Origin: Candidatus Dojkabacteria bacterium S2_J21 | Lineage (GTDB): Bacteria > Patescibacteria > Dojkabacteria > SC72 | DNA length: 64,000 nt | Assembly: GCA_019248085.1 (NCBI GenBank) | Contig: JAEHHF010000001.1 | Span: forward strand, 1 to 64,000 | Direction of reading: 5' to 3' | Shown: one piece after another, positions 30,301-39,100 of the stretch | Layout of the letters: every line of letters begins with the position of its first letter | How positions within the stretch are numbered: the first letter of the stretch is position 1 | The notes under the pieces: model-generated | What the model saw: the letters and a program-made list of their open reading frames with translations, nothing else | What the model was told of the DNA's origin: nothing | Database searches by the model: none | Position numbers and translations under genes: made by a program

Positions 30301-30329
30301 TTGACAATTATGTAACTCAGGGGTATACT
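30301..30329 (+). promoter_or_regulatory. near-consensus promoter for rho
   Basis: TTGACA (30301-30306), a 17-base spacer and TATACT (30324-30329) form the best sigma-70-type promoter in the window. Transcription would begin near 30336, giving a leader of about 315 bases before the rho ATG. Confidence 0.7.
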
Positions 30330-30335
30330 ATATTG

Positions 30336-30514
30336 TTCTTTCAGAATAGTTGTGGATATCTTAGGTTTTTCCCTTTGTCTGGGGTGTCACGAGCACATCT
30401 GGGCAACAGGATAAGCCTAAGAAACACAAGGTTCTGATATTAAGAAAAGAAGGGGTAAATATTAATAATATATTACTCGATATTTTTTTCTTAACTATTT
30501 AAGAGAAAGAAACC
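30336..30514 (+). promoter_or_regulatory. structured rho leader RNA
   Basis: Two long-range stems precede the terminator: CTTAGGTTT (30360-30368) with AAGCCTAAG (30413-30421), and TTAAGAAAA (30440-30448) with TTTTCTTAA (30486-30494). The second encloses a smaller GTAAAT.../...ATTAC hairpin. They could position or compete with the terminator that follows. No known riboswitch class was recognised. Confidence 0.45.
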
Positions 30515-30550
30515 GGGGTCGGTTGGGGCAGTACCGATCCCTTCTTTTTT
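30515..30550 (+). terminator. intrinsic terminator/attenuator in the rho leader
   Basis: GGGGTCGGT (30515-30523) pairs with ACCGATCCC (30533-30541), 9 bp with one G-U and a 9-base loop, followed by TTCTTTTTT. It lies 100 bases upstream of the rho start codon and downstream of its promoter, the arrangement of an attenuator. Confidence 0.75.
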
Positions 30551-30650
30551 AATTCCCTTTGATTTGTATATTTGACATATTTTTTTTATTTCAATATACT
30601 TTTTAAGTCAATAGGGCGTATGCCCCGATATTAAATTTCCTGTTAAAAAA

Positions 30651-31916
30651 ATGGCTAATAAAGTTAAAACGATTCAAGAGTATGAACAAATGACTCTTGC
30701 ACAGCTTCGAGAGGAAGCAAAATCCATGGGTATGGAAGATTTTATGGAATTTCAAAAGCGAGAGCTAATCATTGAAATCCTTAAAAAAGCTACACAAGAC
30801 GAAGGTTTTGTATTCATCGGTGGAATATTAGAGGTAATGAAGGATGAAACTCACGGTTTAGTGAGAACTGATGGATTGTTACCAAGTGATAATGATGTAT
30901 ATATTTCAGGCTCCCAGATCAAGAAATTCAGCTTAAGAACTGGAGATGAGGTCTATGGTCCTGCAAGATTACCAAAAGAGAAAGAAAAGTATCTAAGCTT
31001 GTTAAGAGTGGATACTGTGTACGGCAGACCTGCGGCAGAAGCTGCAAATAGGCCTGCATTTAGAAAATTAACACCTGTATTCCCAGATAAACAGATGAAA
31101 TTGGAGACAACCCAAGAGGTTATATCTACTAGAATGATAGATTTGTTAGCACCAATTGGTTTTGGTCAGAGATCTATGGTTGTTTCTCCTCCTAAGGCAG
31201 GTAAGACCACCATATTGAAAGATATCGCTAGTGGTGTTGCTAAGAATCATCCAAAAGCAAAATTGATGGTTGTACTAGTAGGTGAGAGACCAGAAGAGGT
31301 TACAGACATGAAGAGATTTGTTAAAGGTGAGGTATATGCTTCGAACTTTGATGAACTTCCAGAACAGAACTGTAGAATAGCTGAAATGGCACTACAGAAG
31401 GCGATGAGAATGGTCGAGTGGGGTGAAGATGTCATTATACTCATGGATAGTATTACCAGACTTGCTAGAGCTTACAATATTACTATGCCTACATCAGGTA
31501 AAACTCTTTCAGGAGGTTTTGACCCAGTCGCATTGTATCCTCCCAAGAGATTCTTTGGTGCTGCTAGAAACTTTGAAGATGGTGGTAGCTTAACAATTAT
31601 CGCTACCGCATTAGTAAATACTGGAAGTAAGATGGATGACTTGGTATATGAGGAGTTCAAAGGTACAGGTAATATGGAACTTCATTTGGACAGAAATCTT
31701 GCAAACAGAAGAATATTCCCAGCTATTGATGTAATTGAATCTGGTACTAGAAATGAGGAATTGCTCTTGAGCAAAGAAGTTTTGAATCAATCATGGAGAA
31801 TTAGAAGAATGTTAGAACTTCTAGGTAACAATGAAAATCCGACAGAAGTGTTGGTAGGTGGCCTAAAGAAGACGAAAACCAATGATGACTTCCTAGCTAC
31901 TCTGCACGAAGCATAG
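30651..31916 (+). CDS. rho: transcription termination factor Rho
   Basis: The 421-residue protein is normal for Rho. It has an N-terminal helical domain (about 1-48) and a cold-shock-type RNA-binding domain (about 52-120, [10 protein letters not shown]...GLVRTD). The RecA-like motor follows, with Walker [10 protein letters not shown] (about 180-188), the Walker B strand DVIILMDS, the Q-loop/R-loop region ending in [22 protein letters not shown], and the conserved ELHLDR and RRIFPAID. No large insertion is present. It is a hexameric RNA translocase that ends untranslated transcripts. The leader contains an intrinsic terminator, suggesting autoregulation by attenuation. The ATG lacks a Shine-Dalgarno sequence. 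Confidence 0.96.
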   Translation: MANKVKTIQEYEQMTLAQLREEAKSMGMEDFMEFQKRELIIEILKKATQDEGFVFIGGILEVMKDETHGLVRTDGLLPSDNDVYISGSQIKKFSLRTGDEVYGPARLPKEKEKYLSLLRVDTVYGRPAAEAANRPAFRKLTPVFPDKQMKLETTQEVISTRMIDLLAPIGFGQRSMVVSPPKAGKTTILKDIASGVAKNHPKAKLMVVLVGERPEEVTDMKRFVKGEVYASNFDELPEQNCRIAEMALQKAMRMVEWGEDVIILMDSITRLARAYNITMPTSGKTLSGGFDPVALYPPKRFFGAARNFEDGGSLTIIATALVNTGSKMDDLVYEEFKGTGNMELHLDRNLANRRIFPAIDVIESGTRNEELLLSKEVLNQSWRIRRMLELLGNNENPTEVLVGGLKKTKTNDDFLATLHEA

Positions 31917-31924
31917 GTAATTGG

Positions 31925-31930
31925 TATAAT
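31925..31930 (+). promoter_or_regulatory. extended -10 promoter for the LysM/M23 gene
   Basis: TGGTATAAT has the extended -10 TGn element directly before TATAAT (31925-31930). The start codon GTG is 30 bases downstream. Confidence 0.45.
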
Positions 31931-31960
31931 AGTAGGCATCAATTCTAATACTAAAACAGC

Positions 31961-33307
31961 GTGGAAGAAGATGGTTTGAATCAAAACAAAAATGTTGCAG
32001 GACTAAGTTTCAAGGATCTTACAGAAGAAGAGAAAGATTCTTTTAGTGCTACACCGGGAGATTTCCTTTTTGTTGATGGAGAGATAGGTAAGAAAGATAC
32101 CTTAACTGATGCTAGAAGTAAGATTGCTCAATTTATAGTTATACGGAAACAGAAGAGGGATATTCTCGCATTTGTTATTGAGGTTATAGAGTATCTATCT
32201 TCAAGATTCAGAGTTCTTCTCATATTACTTTCTGTCCTATTCGATATATTCAATAGCTTCATAAACTTCTTTAAAGATAAAATTATTAAAAAGATGTTTT
32301 GGGGTAGAGGAACATTTCTTAGATCTGCACTACAGGTCTCATTATCGTTCATGGTTTTTATCCTCATCATTTCCTATGTATATAGAAGGCCAGTGGTAAT
32401 AGAGGCTAGCGCTGACAGACTGGACAGTATCGGAGTCCCTCAGACAGATACAATCGTTATGAACGCGACACTAAATACGTTGGTACCTAAGGATAGGGCT
32501 CGAACTTCAACGATAGAGTATGTCGTAAAAAGAGGAGATACAATCAGTTCCATTGCTTCCGCAAATAGTGTGAGTGTTCAGACGGTATTGTGGGCAAACA
32601 ATATGTCTGCTACAGACTACCTCAAACTTGGCCAAACCTTAGCTATCCCTCCTCGAGATGGGGTTATTATTACAGTCAAGAGTGGTGACACCGTGGAATC
32701 CTTAGCAAAGAAGTATTCGGCCGATGCTGCGGATATTGTTGATGCCGCATGGCTCGAAGCTCCATACACCCTGACTGTTGGGACAGAGATGTTTATTCCA
32801 AATGGTGCAATGCCAGTGGTTGTTGTTAAAAAACCTACAATTGCAAGTGCACCTTCAACTTATCAGCAATCCTCAGTACCATATAGCGGTGGTGTAGCAG
32901 ATCCTAATGTCGGTAGATTCCTTGGATGGCCAGTTGGTGGGCCAAGTGCTATATCGAGAGGATTCTTCTCTGGTCACTATGGTATCGACTTCTATCCAAC
33001 AGGTGGTGGAAGACCAAATGTCATAGCAGCATGTGCTGGTACTGTCATAAGTGCGGGATGGGGCTATTGGGGTACTAACTATGGTGGGTACGGCTATTAC
33101 ACGCATATCGATTGTGGTAATGGGTATACAATCTTAAATGGCCATATGGATAAACTGTATGTTTCTACTGGCCAGTATGTTGCTAAGGGTCAATCCTTGG
33201 GTTTGATTGGTTCTACGGGTGTCGCATATGGTGTGCATACTCACTTCGAATTGAGAAGAGGTGCTGGTTTGTCAGGGAGAATAAATCCTGCTCCATATAT
33301 GCAATAA
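31961..33307 (+). CDS. membrane-anchored LysM/M23 peptidoglycan endopeptidase
   Basis: The 448-residue protein starts at GTG; an in-frame stop lies 9 bases upstream. The N-terminal 120 residues are charged and probably cytoplasmic. A membrane helix lies at about 121-143. Two LysM domains (about 186-230 and 236-281; the first contains VVKRGDTISSIA) bind peptidoglycan. The C-terminal M23 metallopeptidase domain (about 325-446) has the zinc ligands in HYGID and HTHFE, with GHMDKL between. It is likely a cell-wall hydrolase for growth or division, or a scaffold for them. Family members of this form are usually anchored and act in the periplasm or wall. tRNA genes follow after 30 bases. Confidence 0.9.
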   Translation: MEEDGLNQNKNVAGLSFKDLTEEEKDSFSATPGDFLFVDGEIGKKDTLTDARSKIAQFIVIRKQKRDILAFVIEVIEYLSSRFRVLLILLSVLFDIFNSFINFFKDKIIKKMFWGRGTFLRSALQVSLSFMVFILIISYVYRRPVVIEASADRLDSIGVPQTDTIVMNATLNTLVPKDRARTSTIEYVVKRGDTISSIASANSVSVQTVLWANNMSATDYLKLGQTLAIPPRDGVIITVKSGDTVESLAKKYSADAADIVDAAWLEAPYTLTVGTEMFIPNGAMPVVVVKKPTIASAPSTYQQSSVPYSGGVADPNVGRFLGWPVGGPSAISRGFFSGHYGIDFYPTGGGRPNVIAACAGTVISAGWGYWGTNYGGYGYYTHIDCGNGYTILNGHMDKLYVSTGQYVAKGQSLGLIGSTGVAYGVHTHFELRRGAGLSGRINPAPYMQ

Positions 33308-33321
33308 CCAATATTCTTTAG

Positions 33322-33327
33322 TATAAT
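33322..33327 (+). promoter_or_regulatory. -10 box for the tRNA-Ala pair
   Basis: TATAAT ends 9 bases before the first base of tRNA-Ala (CGC), consistent with a transcript starting just before the tRNA. Confidence 0.5.
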
Positions 33328-33336
33328 ATTCCCTGT

Positions 33337-33410
33337 GGGCTCATAGTTCAGTTTGGTAGAATATCTCATTCGCATTGAGAAGATCGCCGGTTCGATTCCG
33401 GCTGAGTCCA
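33337..33410 (+). tRNA. tRNA-Ala (CGC)
   Basis: Acceptor GGGCTCA/TGAGTCC includes the G3:U70 alanine identity pair. The anticodon stem TCTCA/TGAGA and loop TTCGCAT give anticodon CGC. The T arm GCCGG-TTCGATT-CCGGC is perfect. No CCA is encoded. Confidence 0.93.
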
Positions 33411-33424
33411 GAAGAGATGAATAG

Positions 33425-33499
33425 GGGCCTGTGGCTCAGTTGGTTTAGAGCACATCGCTGGCAGTGATGGGGTCAGGGGTTCGAATCCCCTCAGGTCCA
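33425..33499 (+). tRNA. tRNA-Ala (GGC)
   Basis: Acceptor GGGCCTG/CAGGTCC includes G3:U70. The anticodon stem CATCG/TGATG (one G-U) and loop CTGGCAG give anticodon GGC. No CCA is encoded. With the TGC tRNA of the rRNA operon this completes three separate Ala isoacceptors. Confidence 0.93.
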
Positions 33500-33602
33500 T
33501 AATTCAACTTCTTTGATCGGGTAACGAAGAATGCCCTATATGTTCCACAAATTAGTTTCATAAAACAGAAAGAGTGTCCTTCCAATACAAAATATTTTCT
33601 AG

Positions 33603-33608
33603 TAGAAT
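33603..33608 (+). promoter_or_regulatory. -10 box placed for a leaderless leuS transcript
   Basis: TAGAAT ends 6 bases before the leuS ATG at 33615. No Shine-Dalgarno sequence is present. Confidence 0.55.
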
Positions 33609-33614
33609 GTCTAT

Positions 33615-36050
33615 ATGGAAAAGCATTACAACCCACAAGATTTTGAAAAGAAATGGCAAGGGAAATGGTTCTCAGACCTATTTTACCAAGGAAAAGATTT
33701 CGATGAAGCTAAGAAAAAGTACTACCTACTAGTAGAATTCCCATATCCATCAGGAGATAGTATGCATATGGGTCATACCAGAAACTATTCTATGATGGAT
33801 GCAGTAGCAAGGCTCCGAAGGATGAAAGGGGAGAATGTGATATATCCAATGGGTTGGGATGCATTTGGATTACCCACGGAAAACTACGCTATTAAGGTAA
33901 AAAGACCTCCTCAAGACATCACCAATGAAAACATCGATACCTTCAGAAGGCAACTTAAAAGCCTAGGGCTTTCTTTTGACTGGAATAGGGAGGTAAATAC
34001 CTCTGATCCATCATATTACAAATGGACACAGTGGATATTTCTCAAACTTTTGGAAAAAGGCTTGGCATACAAGGCTAAAAAACCAATTAATTGGTGTCCA
34101 AAATGTAAAGTTGGCTGTGCTAACGAGGAGGTGGTGGATGGAAAGCATGAAAGATGTGGCACGGAAGTCGAAAAGAAGGAGCTAGACCAGTGGGTTCTGA
34201 AAATAACGGAATATGCGGACAGACTTGATAAAGACCTTGATCTGACAGACTATGAAGAGAGTGTAAAGGCTAGGCAGAGGAATTGGATTGGTGCTAAGAC
34301 ATGGTATGACATTGGCTACAAAGTAGAGGGAACAGATAAAATTATAAAGGTCTCTACAACAAGGCCGGATACTCAGTTTGGCGCATCTTTTGTTGTCGTA
34401 GCGCCAGATCATGAGATCTTACAGGAACTTCTTCAGTACATGCCAGAAACTAATAAAGTGGGGGTTTTGGCGTATATAGAAAATACCAAGAATAAGTCCG
34501 ATTTAGAGAGAATAAACGAGTCAAAAGAGAAAAGTGGCGCATTCACGGGGCTATACTGTGTGAATAGCATATCTAGCTCAAGGCTGCCAATATATGCTGC
34601 GGACTTTGTTCTAGCAACAGTTGGCACAGGCATGGTCGTAGGAGTGCCCGCACATGACAAAAGAGACTTCGAATTCGCTAGTAAGTTCCAACTCCCTGTT
34701 GCTAGAGTGATTGAAGGTCCAGATGGGAATAGATCAGAGATAAAGACGATTCAAGACGTCTATGAAGATGAGGGAATGGTCTTTAATTCAGGATTTATGG
34801 ACAATATCAACAGTATAGAAGCTAGAGAAAGGGTTGGAAAGTATATTAAGGAGCAAGGTATTGGAAATGTAGTTGTGAGATATCACTTACAAGATTGGAA
34901 CTTTTCAAGGCAACACTACTGGGGTGAGCCAATTCCAGTCATTCATTGTGATAAATGCGGTGTGGTTCCTGTACCTGAGGCGCAATTACCAGTGGAACTA
35001 CCGTATGTAGAGAAATATGAACCAACAGACACAGGAGAATCTCCACTTGCAAACATGCAGGAGTGGGTTAATATCAAATGTCCGAATTGTGGAGATGATG
35101 CAAAGCGCGAAACAGACACGATGCCTAATTGGGCCGGCTCTAGCTGGTATTTCTTGAGGTATACGGACCCAAAGAATTCGGACAAATTCGCAGACATGAA
35201 TAAAATGGAATACTGGGGGCCAGTAGATCACTACGAGGGTGGTCAAGAACATGTCACATTACATCTGCTTTATTCTAGGTTTTGGCATAAATTCCTGTAT
35301 GACCAAGGATTAGTACCTACACCAGAGCCATATATCAAGCGAACTATACATGGAATGGTCCTAGGAGAGGGTGGTACCAAGATGTCAAAGTCCTTAGGCA
35401 ATGTTATTAGTCCAGATAAACTAATCAACGACTATGGGGCGGATATTACTAGGGCATATATGATGTTCATGGGACCATACGAAGGAGATGTCTCTTGGAA
35501 CACAGAGACGATAAATGGTGTTAGAAGGTTCATTTCCAAATATTATGCCTTTATTCTTAACACTTGGGATAGATCGGCCGAAGTATCTGACGAGAGAGAA
35601 CGAAGAGCTGTAGCTAAGCTTCTTAAGCGAGTGGGCGATGACATCCTCGCGTTTAGATTTAACACTAGCATTTCGGCATTGATGGAATTCTATAATGGAT
35701 TCTCCCATAGTAAATTCGCAAAAGAAGATTTAGAAAAACTTATCCTTGTAATTGCACCTGCACTTCCACATATGGCAGAAGAACTTTGGAACCTAACAGG
35801 ACATGGATACAGTGTACATATGCAACAGTGGCCGGATATCGATGGCAAACTCTTAATTGAGGACGCGATTGAAATCCCAGTACAGATAAATAGCAAAGTA
35901 AGGGGGCGAATAACTATAGGTACCAAAGAGGGTGAAAATTTGATCAGGCAGAAAGTGCTGTCAGACAGGGCTTTCTCGCCCTACCTTGAGGGAAAGGAAA
36001 TAAAGAAATTCATATATGTACCCAACAAGATAGTTAACGTTGTCATATAA
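33615..36050 (+). CDS. leuS: leucyl-tRNA synthetase
   Basis: The 811-residue class I synthetase charges tRNA-Leu. The HIGH motif is HMGH (about 51-54, in MHMGHTRNY). The CP1 editing domain (about 225-420) contains TTRPDTQFGASF and GTGMVVGVPAHDKRD, where the Asp of AHDKRD positions mischarged tRNA. The KMSKS loop is intact (about 589-593, GGTKMSKSLGNV). A zinc-ribbon-like CPKC...C segment lies near 160 and CDKC...CPNC near 440-490. The anticodon-binding and C-terminal domains complete it. It is slightly shorter than E. coli LeuS (860). Confidence 0.96.
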   Translation: MEKHYNPQDFEKKWQGKWFSDLFYQGKDFDEAKKKYYLLVEFPYPSGDSMHMGHTRNYSMMDAVARLRRMKGENVIYPMGWDAFGLPTENYAIKVKRPPQDITNENIDTFRRQLKSLGLSFDWNREVNTSDPSYYKWTQWIFLKLLEKGLAYKAKKPINWCPKCKVGCANEEVVDGKHERCGTEVEKKELDQWVLKITEYADRLDKDLDLTDYEESVKARQRNWIGAKTWYDIGYKVEGTDKIIKVSTTRPDTQFGASFVVVAPDHEILQELLQYMPETNKVGVLAYIENTKNKSDLERINESKEKSGAFTGLYCVNSISSSRLPIYAADFVLATVGTGMVVGVPAHDKRDFEFASKFQLPVARVIEGPDGNRSEIKTIQDVYEDEGMVFNSGFMDNINSIEARERVGKYIKEQGIGNVVVRYHLQDWNFSRQHYWGEPIPVIHCDKCGVVPVPEAQLPVELPYVEKYEPTDTGESPLANMQEWVNIKCPNCGDDAKRETDTMPNWAGSSWYFLRYTDPKNSDKFADMNKMEYWGPVDHYEGGQEHVTLHLLYSRFWHKFLYDQGLVPTPEPYIKRTIHGMVLGEGGTKMSKSLGNVISPDKLINDYGADITRAYMMFMGPYEGDVSWNTETINGVRRFISKYYAFILNTWDRSAEVSDERERRAVAKLLKRVGDDILAFRFNTSISALMEFYNGFSHSKFAKEDLEKLILVIAPALPHMAEELWNLTGHGYSVHMQQWPDIDGKLLIEDAIEIPVQINSKVRGRITIGTKEGENLIRQKVLSDRAFSPYLEGKEIKKFIYVPNKIVNVVI

Positions 36051-36174
36051 GGCTTTCTGCTGAGCTTGAAACTGTTCACAATCTTTGACAAGAGGACCAA
36101 TTTTTAATATCATTTTACGATAGGAGTGAGATCTAAATTAGCTTTTTGCTAAACACTTTTACTGCCTGCGAAAC

Positions 36175-39100
36175 ATGATGAAAATTGACTGCCCAAAACT
36201 AGTAAAATCTTCAATCATTTTATCCATACTCCTTTTGGTATTATCCCCTAACGCGGCCCTTGCTGTGAGCAGTGCTACCATTAATTTCCAGGGGAAAATT
36301 GTTAGAAATGATACTGGCTATGAAGGGCTCAATGTTACAACAGGTAGCCCTGCGTGTGTTGTAGCGGGTAATGCAAATGATACCTGTGATTTCCGAGCCA
36401 GATACTATTCTGCATCTTCAGGAGGAACATTATTTCTTACAGAAGCCTTTTCTAATGCCGAAATAGGGCAATACAATGGCGCATTTACTCTCTCGCTGGG
36501 TTCTGATGGAAGTCCAACGGCCGGATCTTACGCGACATTTGATGCAATGATCAAGGGGGTCTCTGATTTGTATGTAGAACTTGGCTTTGCACCTGGTGGG
36601 GCGGGTTCGTATACGGAGACGTTCTCAAGGATGCCAATACAAGCGTCAGCATATGCTATTAAGGCAAAGTATGCTACTGGTGCGAATACTGCCTTCCAAT
36701 TTGATACAGCTGCCAATAGTTCTGGATACACATCTCCAGCTGAGGGAATGGTTTACTACGATACAGGGGACGATGAATTGAAAGTATATGATGGTGCTGC
36801 ATGGGGAGGTCTAGGTGGTGGTATTGTAGGGTCTCTCTTCACAGATAGTGGAGTATTCACATATCTCACAAGTCATACGGATCATTTTGTATTGGGATCC
36901 AGTAGCTATACAGCTATTGGTTCGGATTCGTACGCTACATATCTCTCGGGGCTGGGTTCTAGGGCGCCTCTTTCCTACGATATGACCGCTGAGAGGTTGA
37001 CACTTTCCGGCTCTCAGGCAAAAACAGGTCTCACAGTGTACTCTGACTACGCATCTTCATCTGCTTGGCCTGTTGCATCGTTCAAGGCAGAGGACAGTGG
37101 TTTTGATAACGTGGTGATGCAGATAACGCAGGATGGTACGGGTAATATACTCTCTTTGCAGAAGGGTAGCACAGAAGCATTCGCATTCGAGAATCCTCTT
37201 ACTTTCTATATTCACCCAAGGACAGATGGTCCTACTGTATCTACGGATCGTCTTTACAACGTAAATGGGACTTTATATTGGAATGGAAGCGCCGTAGCAA
37301 TTGGTGGCAGTAGCCTTTGGACAGATGGGGGAACATTCACATACCTTACCTCTACGACGGATGACGTAATCATTGGTGGAGATAGTGCGGGGAATGCAAA
37401 GTTCTTCTTCGATGTCTCTACTGGGAATCTTGGAATTGGAACAAGTACCCCTGGGGCGAAATTGGATATCGCTGGAGCAAGTTCTACGATATCGAATACT
37501 ACGGGAGATATAACTATATCCCCTGATGACACAGTTGTTATAAAAGCAAATGACACGCAAACAGACAATCTAACTGAGTGGCAAAACTCTTCTGCTACAG
37601 TGTTGAGTTTAATTAACCAGAATGGTTATGCAACTTTTGGAAAAGCTACTGGGAACACAGGCGCTATTCTTACTCTTGGGGCAAATACTACAACTGTAGC
37701 ACAGATTAATTTAAATTCTTCTGCTGCAGTAGATGTTGCAGCTCCAACTTCTGGCGATATGTGGTGGAATGGAACAAACCTATACTTTTTTGATGGTACC
37801 GAAAATGTAGATCTTTTGACAGGAGGAGGCGAGGTATTCTCGGGATATGGCTCAATCAGTAGTGGGGGTTATCTTAATGTTCAACATGATAGTGATACAT
37901 ATAACGTAGTAGGAGATGGTTGGATATGTGTTGGAGGAACAAACGATGAAACTTGCACAGGAGGAAACTGGGAGAGTGTTATGGATTCGAGTGTAACAGT
38001 ATCGAACGATCTAAGTAATGAATGGGATGATGCAGATCCAGATGGTATCATAAGAACACAGATTAGATTAACTGATGTGGAATTAGCCCCAGGGATTGAT
38101 GTTGGTACAGGAGCAGATGGAGATATAACAGTGAGTAGTAATACAGATATTAATACAACAAGTTTAATATCTGGAAGAAGTTGTTCTGGTGGAGGTGATG
38201 CAGCTAATTACAATATAACGGCTTTTAATGCTGGGGGAACAGAAGCTACACTTAGCACAACTCCAAACACAGGTTGCTTGAATGCTGGAGATGAGGTTTT
38301 AATAATTAACTTACAGGGTACTACTAGTGCCTATGGTAATGTCGGAAATTATGAGACGTTAGAGGTTTTAAGCGCAACTGGTACTACCGTTACATTTAAA
38401 ACCCCAAAGATTAATTACTATGGAGATACTTCTTCGGGTGATACTAACTTGGGCACAGGAACTAGTAATCAAAGAGTAATGTTACAAAGAGTTCCTAATT
38501 ACAATGATGTAACTGTAAATACCTCAATGACTTTCTCACCTTCAGCATGGAATGGAGCAAAGGGTGGAGTTATGTTCTTTAGGGCCAATGGAACAGTAAC
38601 TGTTAATGGAAGCATATCTGCAAGTGGAGTTGGGTATAGAGGTGGTTCTGGAGGACCTAGTGGAAGAGAACCTGGAGGATACCTGGGTGAGACATATAAC
38701 TATGGTGGAACTACAACAGTAAGTGGTGGTGGTACTACTTCAGCAGCTGTATTAGCAGGTGGAAGAGCTGGTCGAGAAGCTACGGCTTCTCCCAATAATG
38801 GGTATACAGGTGGTGGTGGTGGTGGTGGAGGTGCATCCACTGGTGGCGGTTCGGGTGATGAGAGTGGTGGTGGTGGTGGTGGTGGTGCTTATGGTGGTGG
38901 TGGTGGTGGTGGTGGATCGGGATACTATAGTAGCGGTGGTGGAAATGGTGGTGATGGTGGTAATACCGGTGTATCAGGTGGTGGTGGTGGTGGTGCTGCA
39001 ACTGGAACTTCAGGGCAGGGTGGAAATGCTGGTTCTGCTGGTACAAATGGTACTCAAGGAACTGGAGGACAGGTGGGTTCTGGAGCAACCTCTGCAAGTG

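Noticed and set aside
30237..30437. A 66-codon frame upstream of rho as a leader peptide
   Set aside because: Its start lies upstream of the rho promoter, so the rho transcript would not contain it intact.
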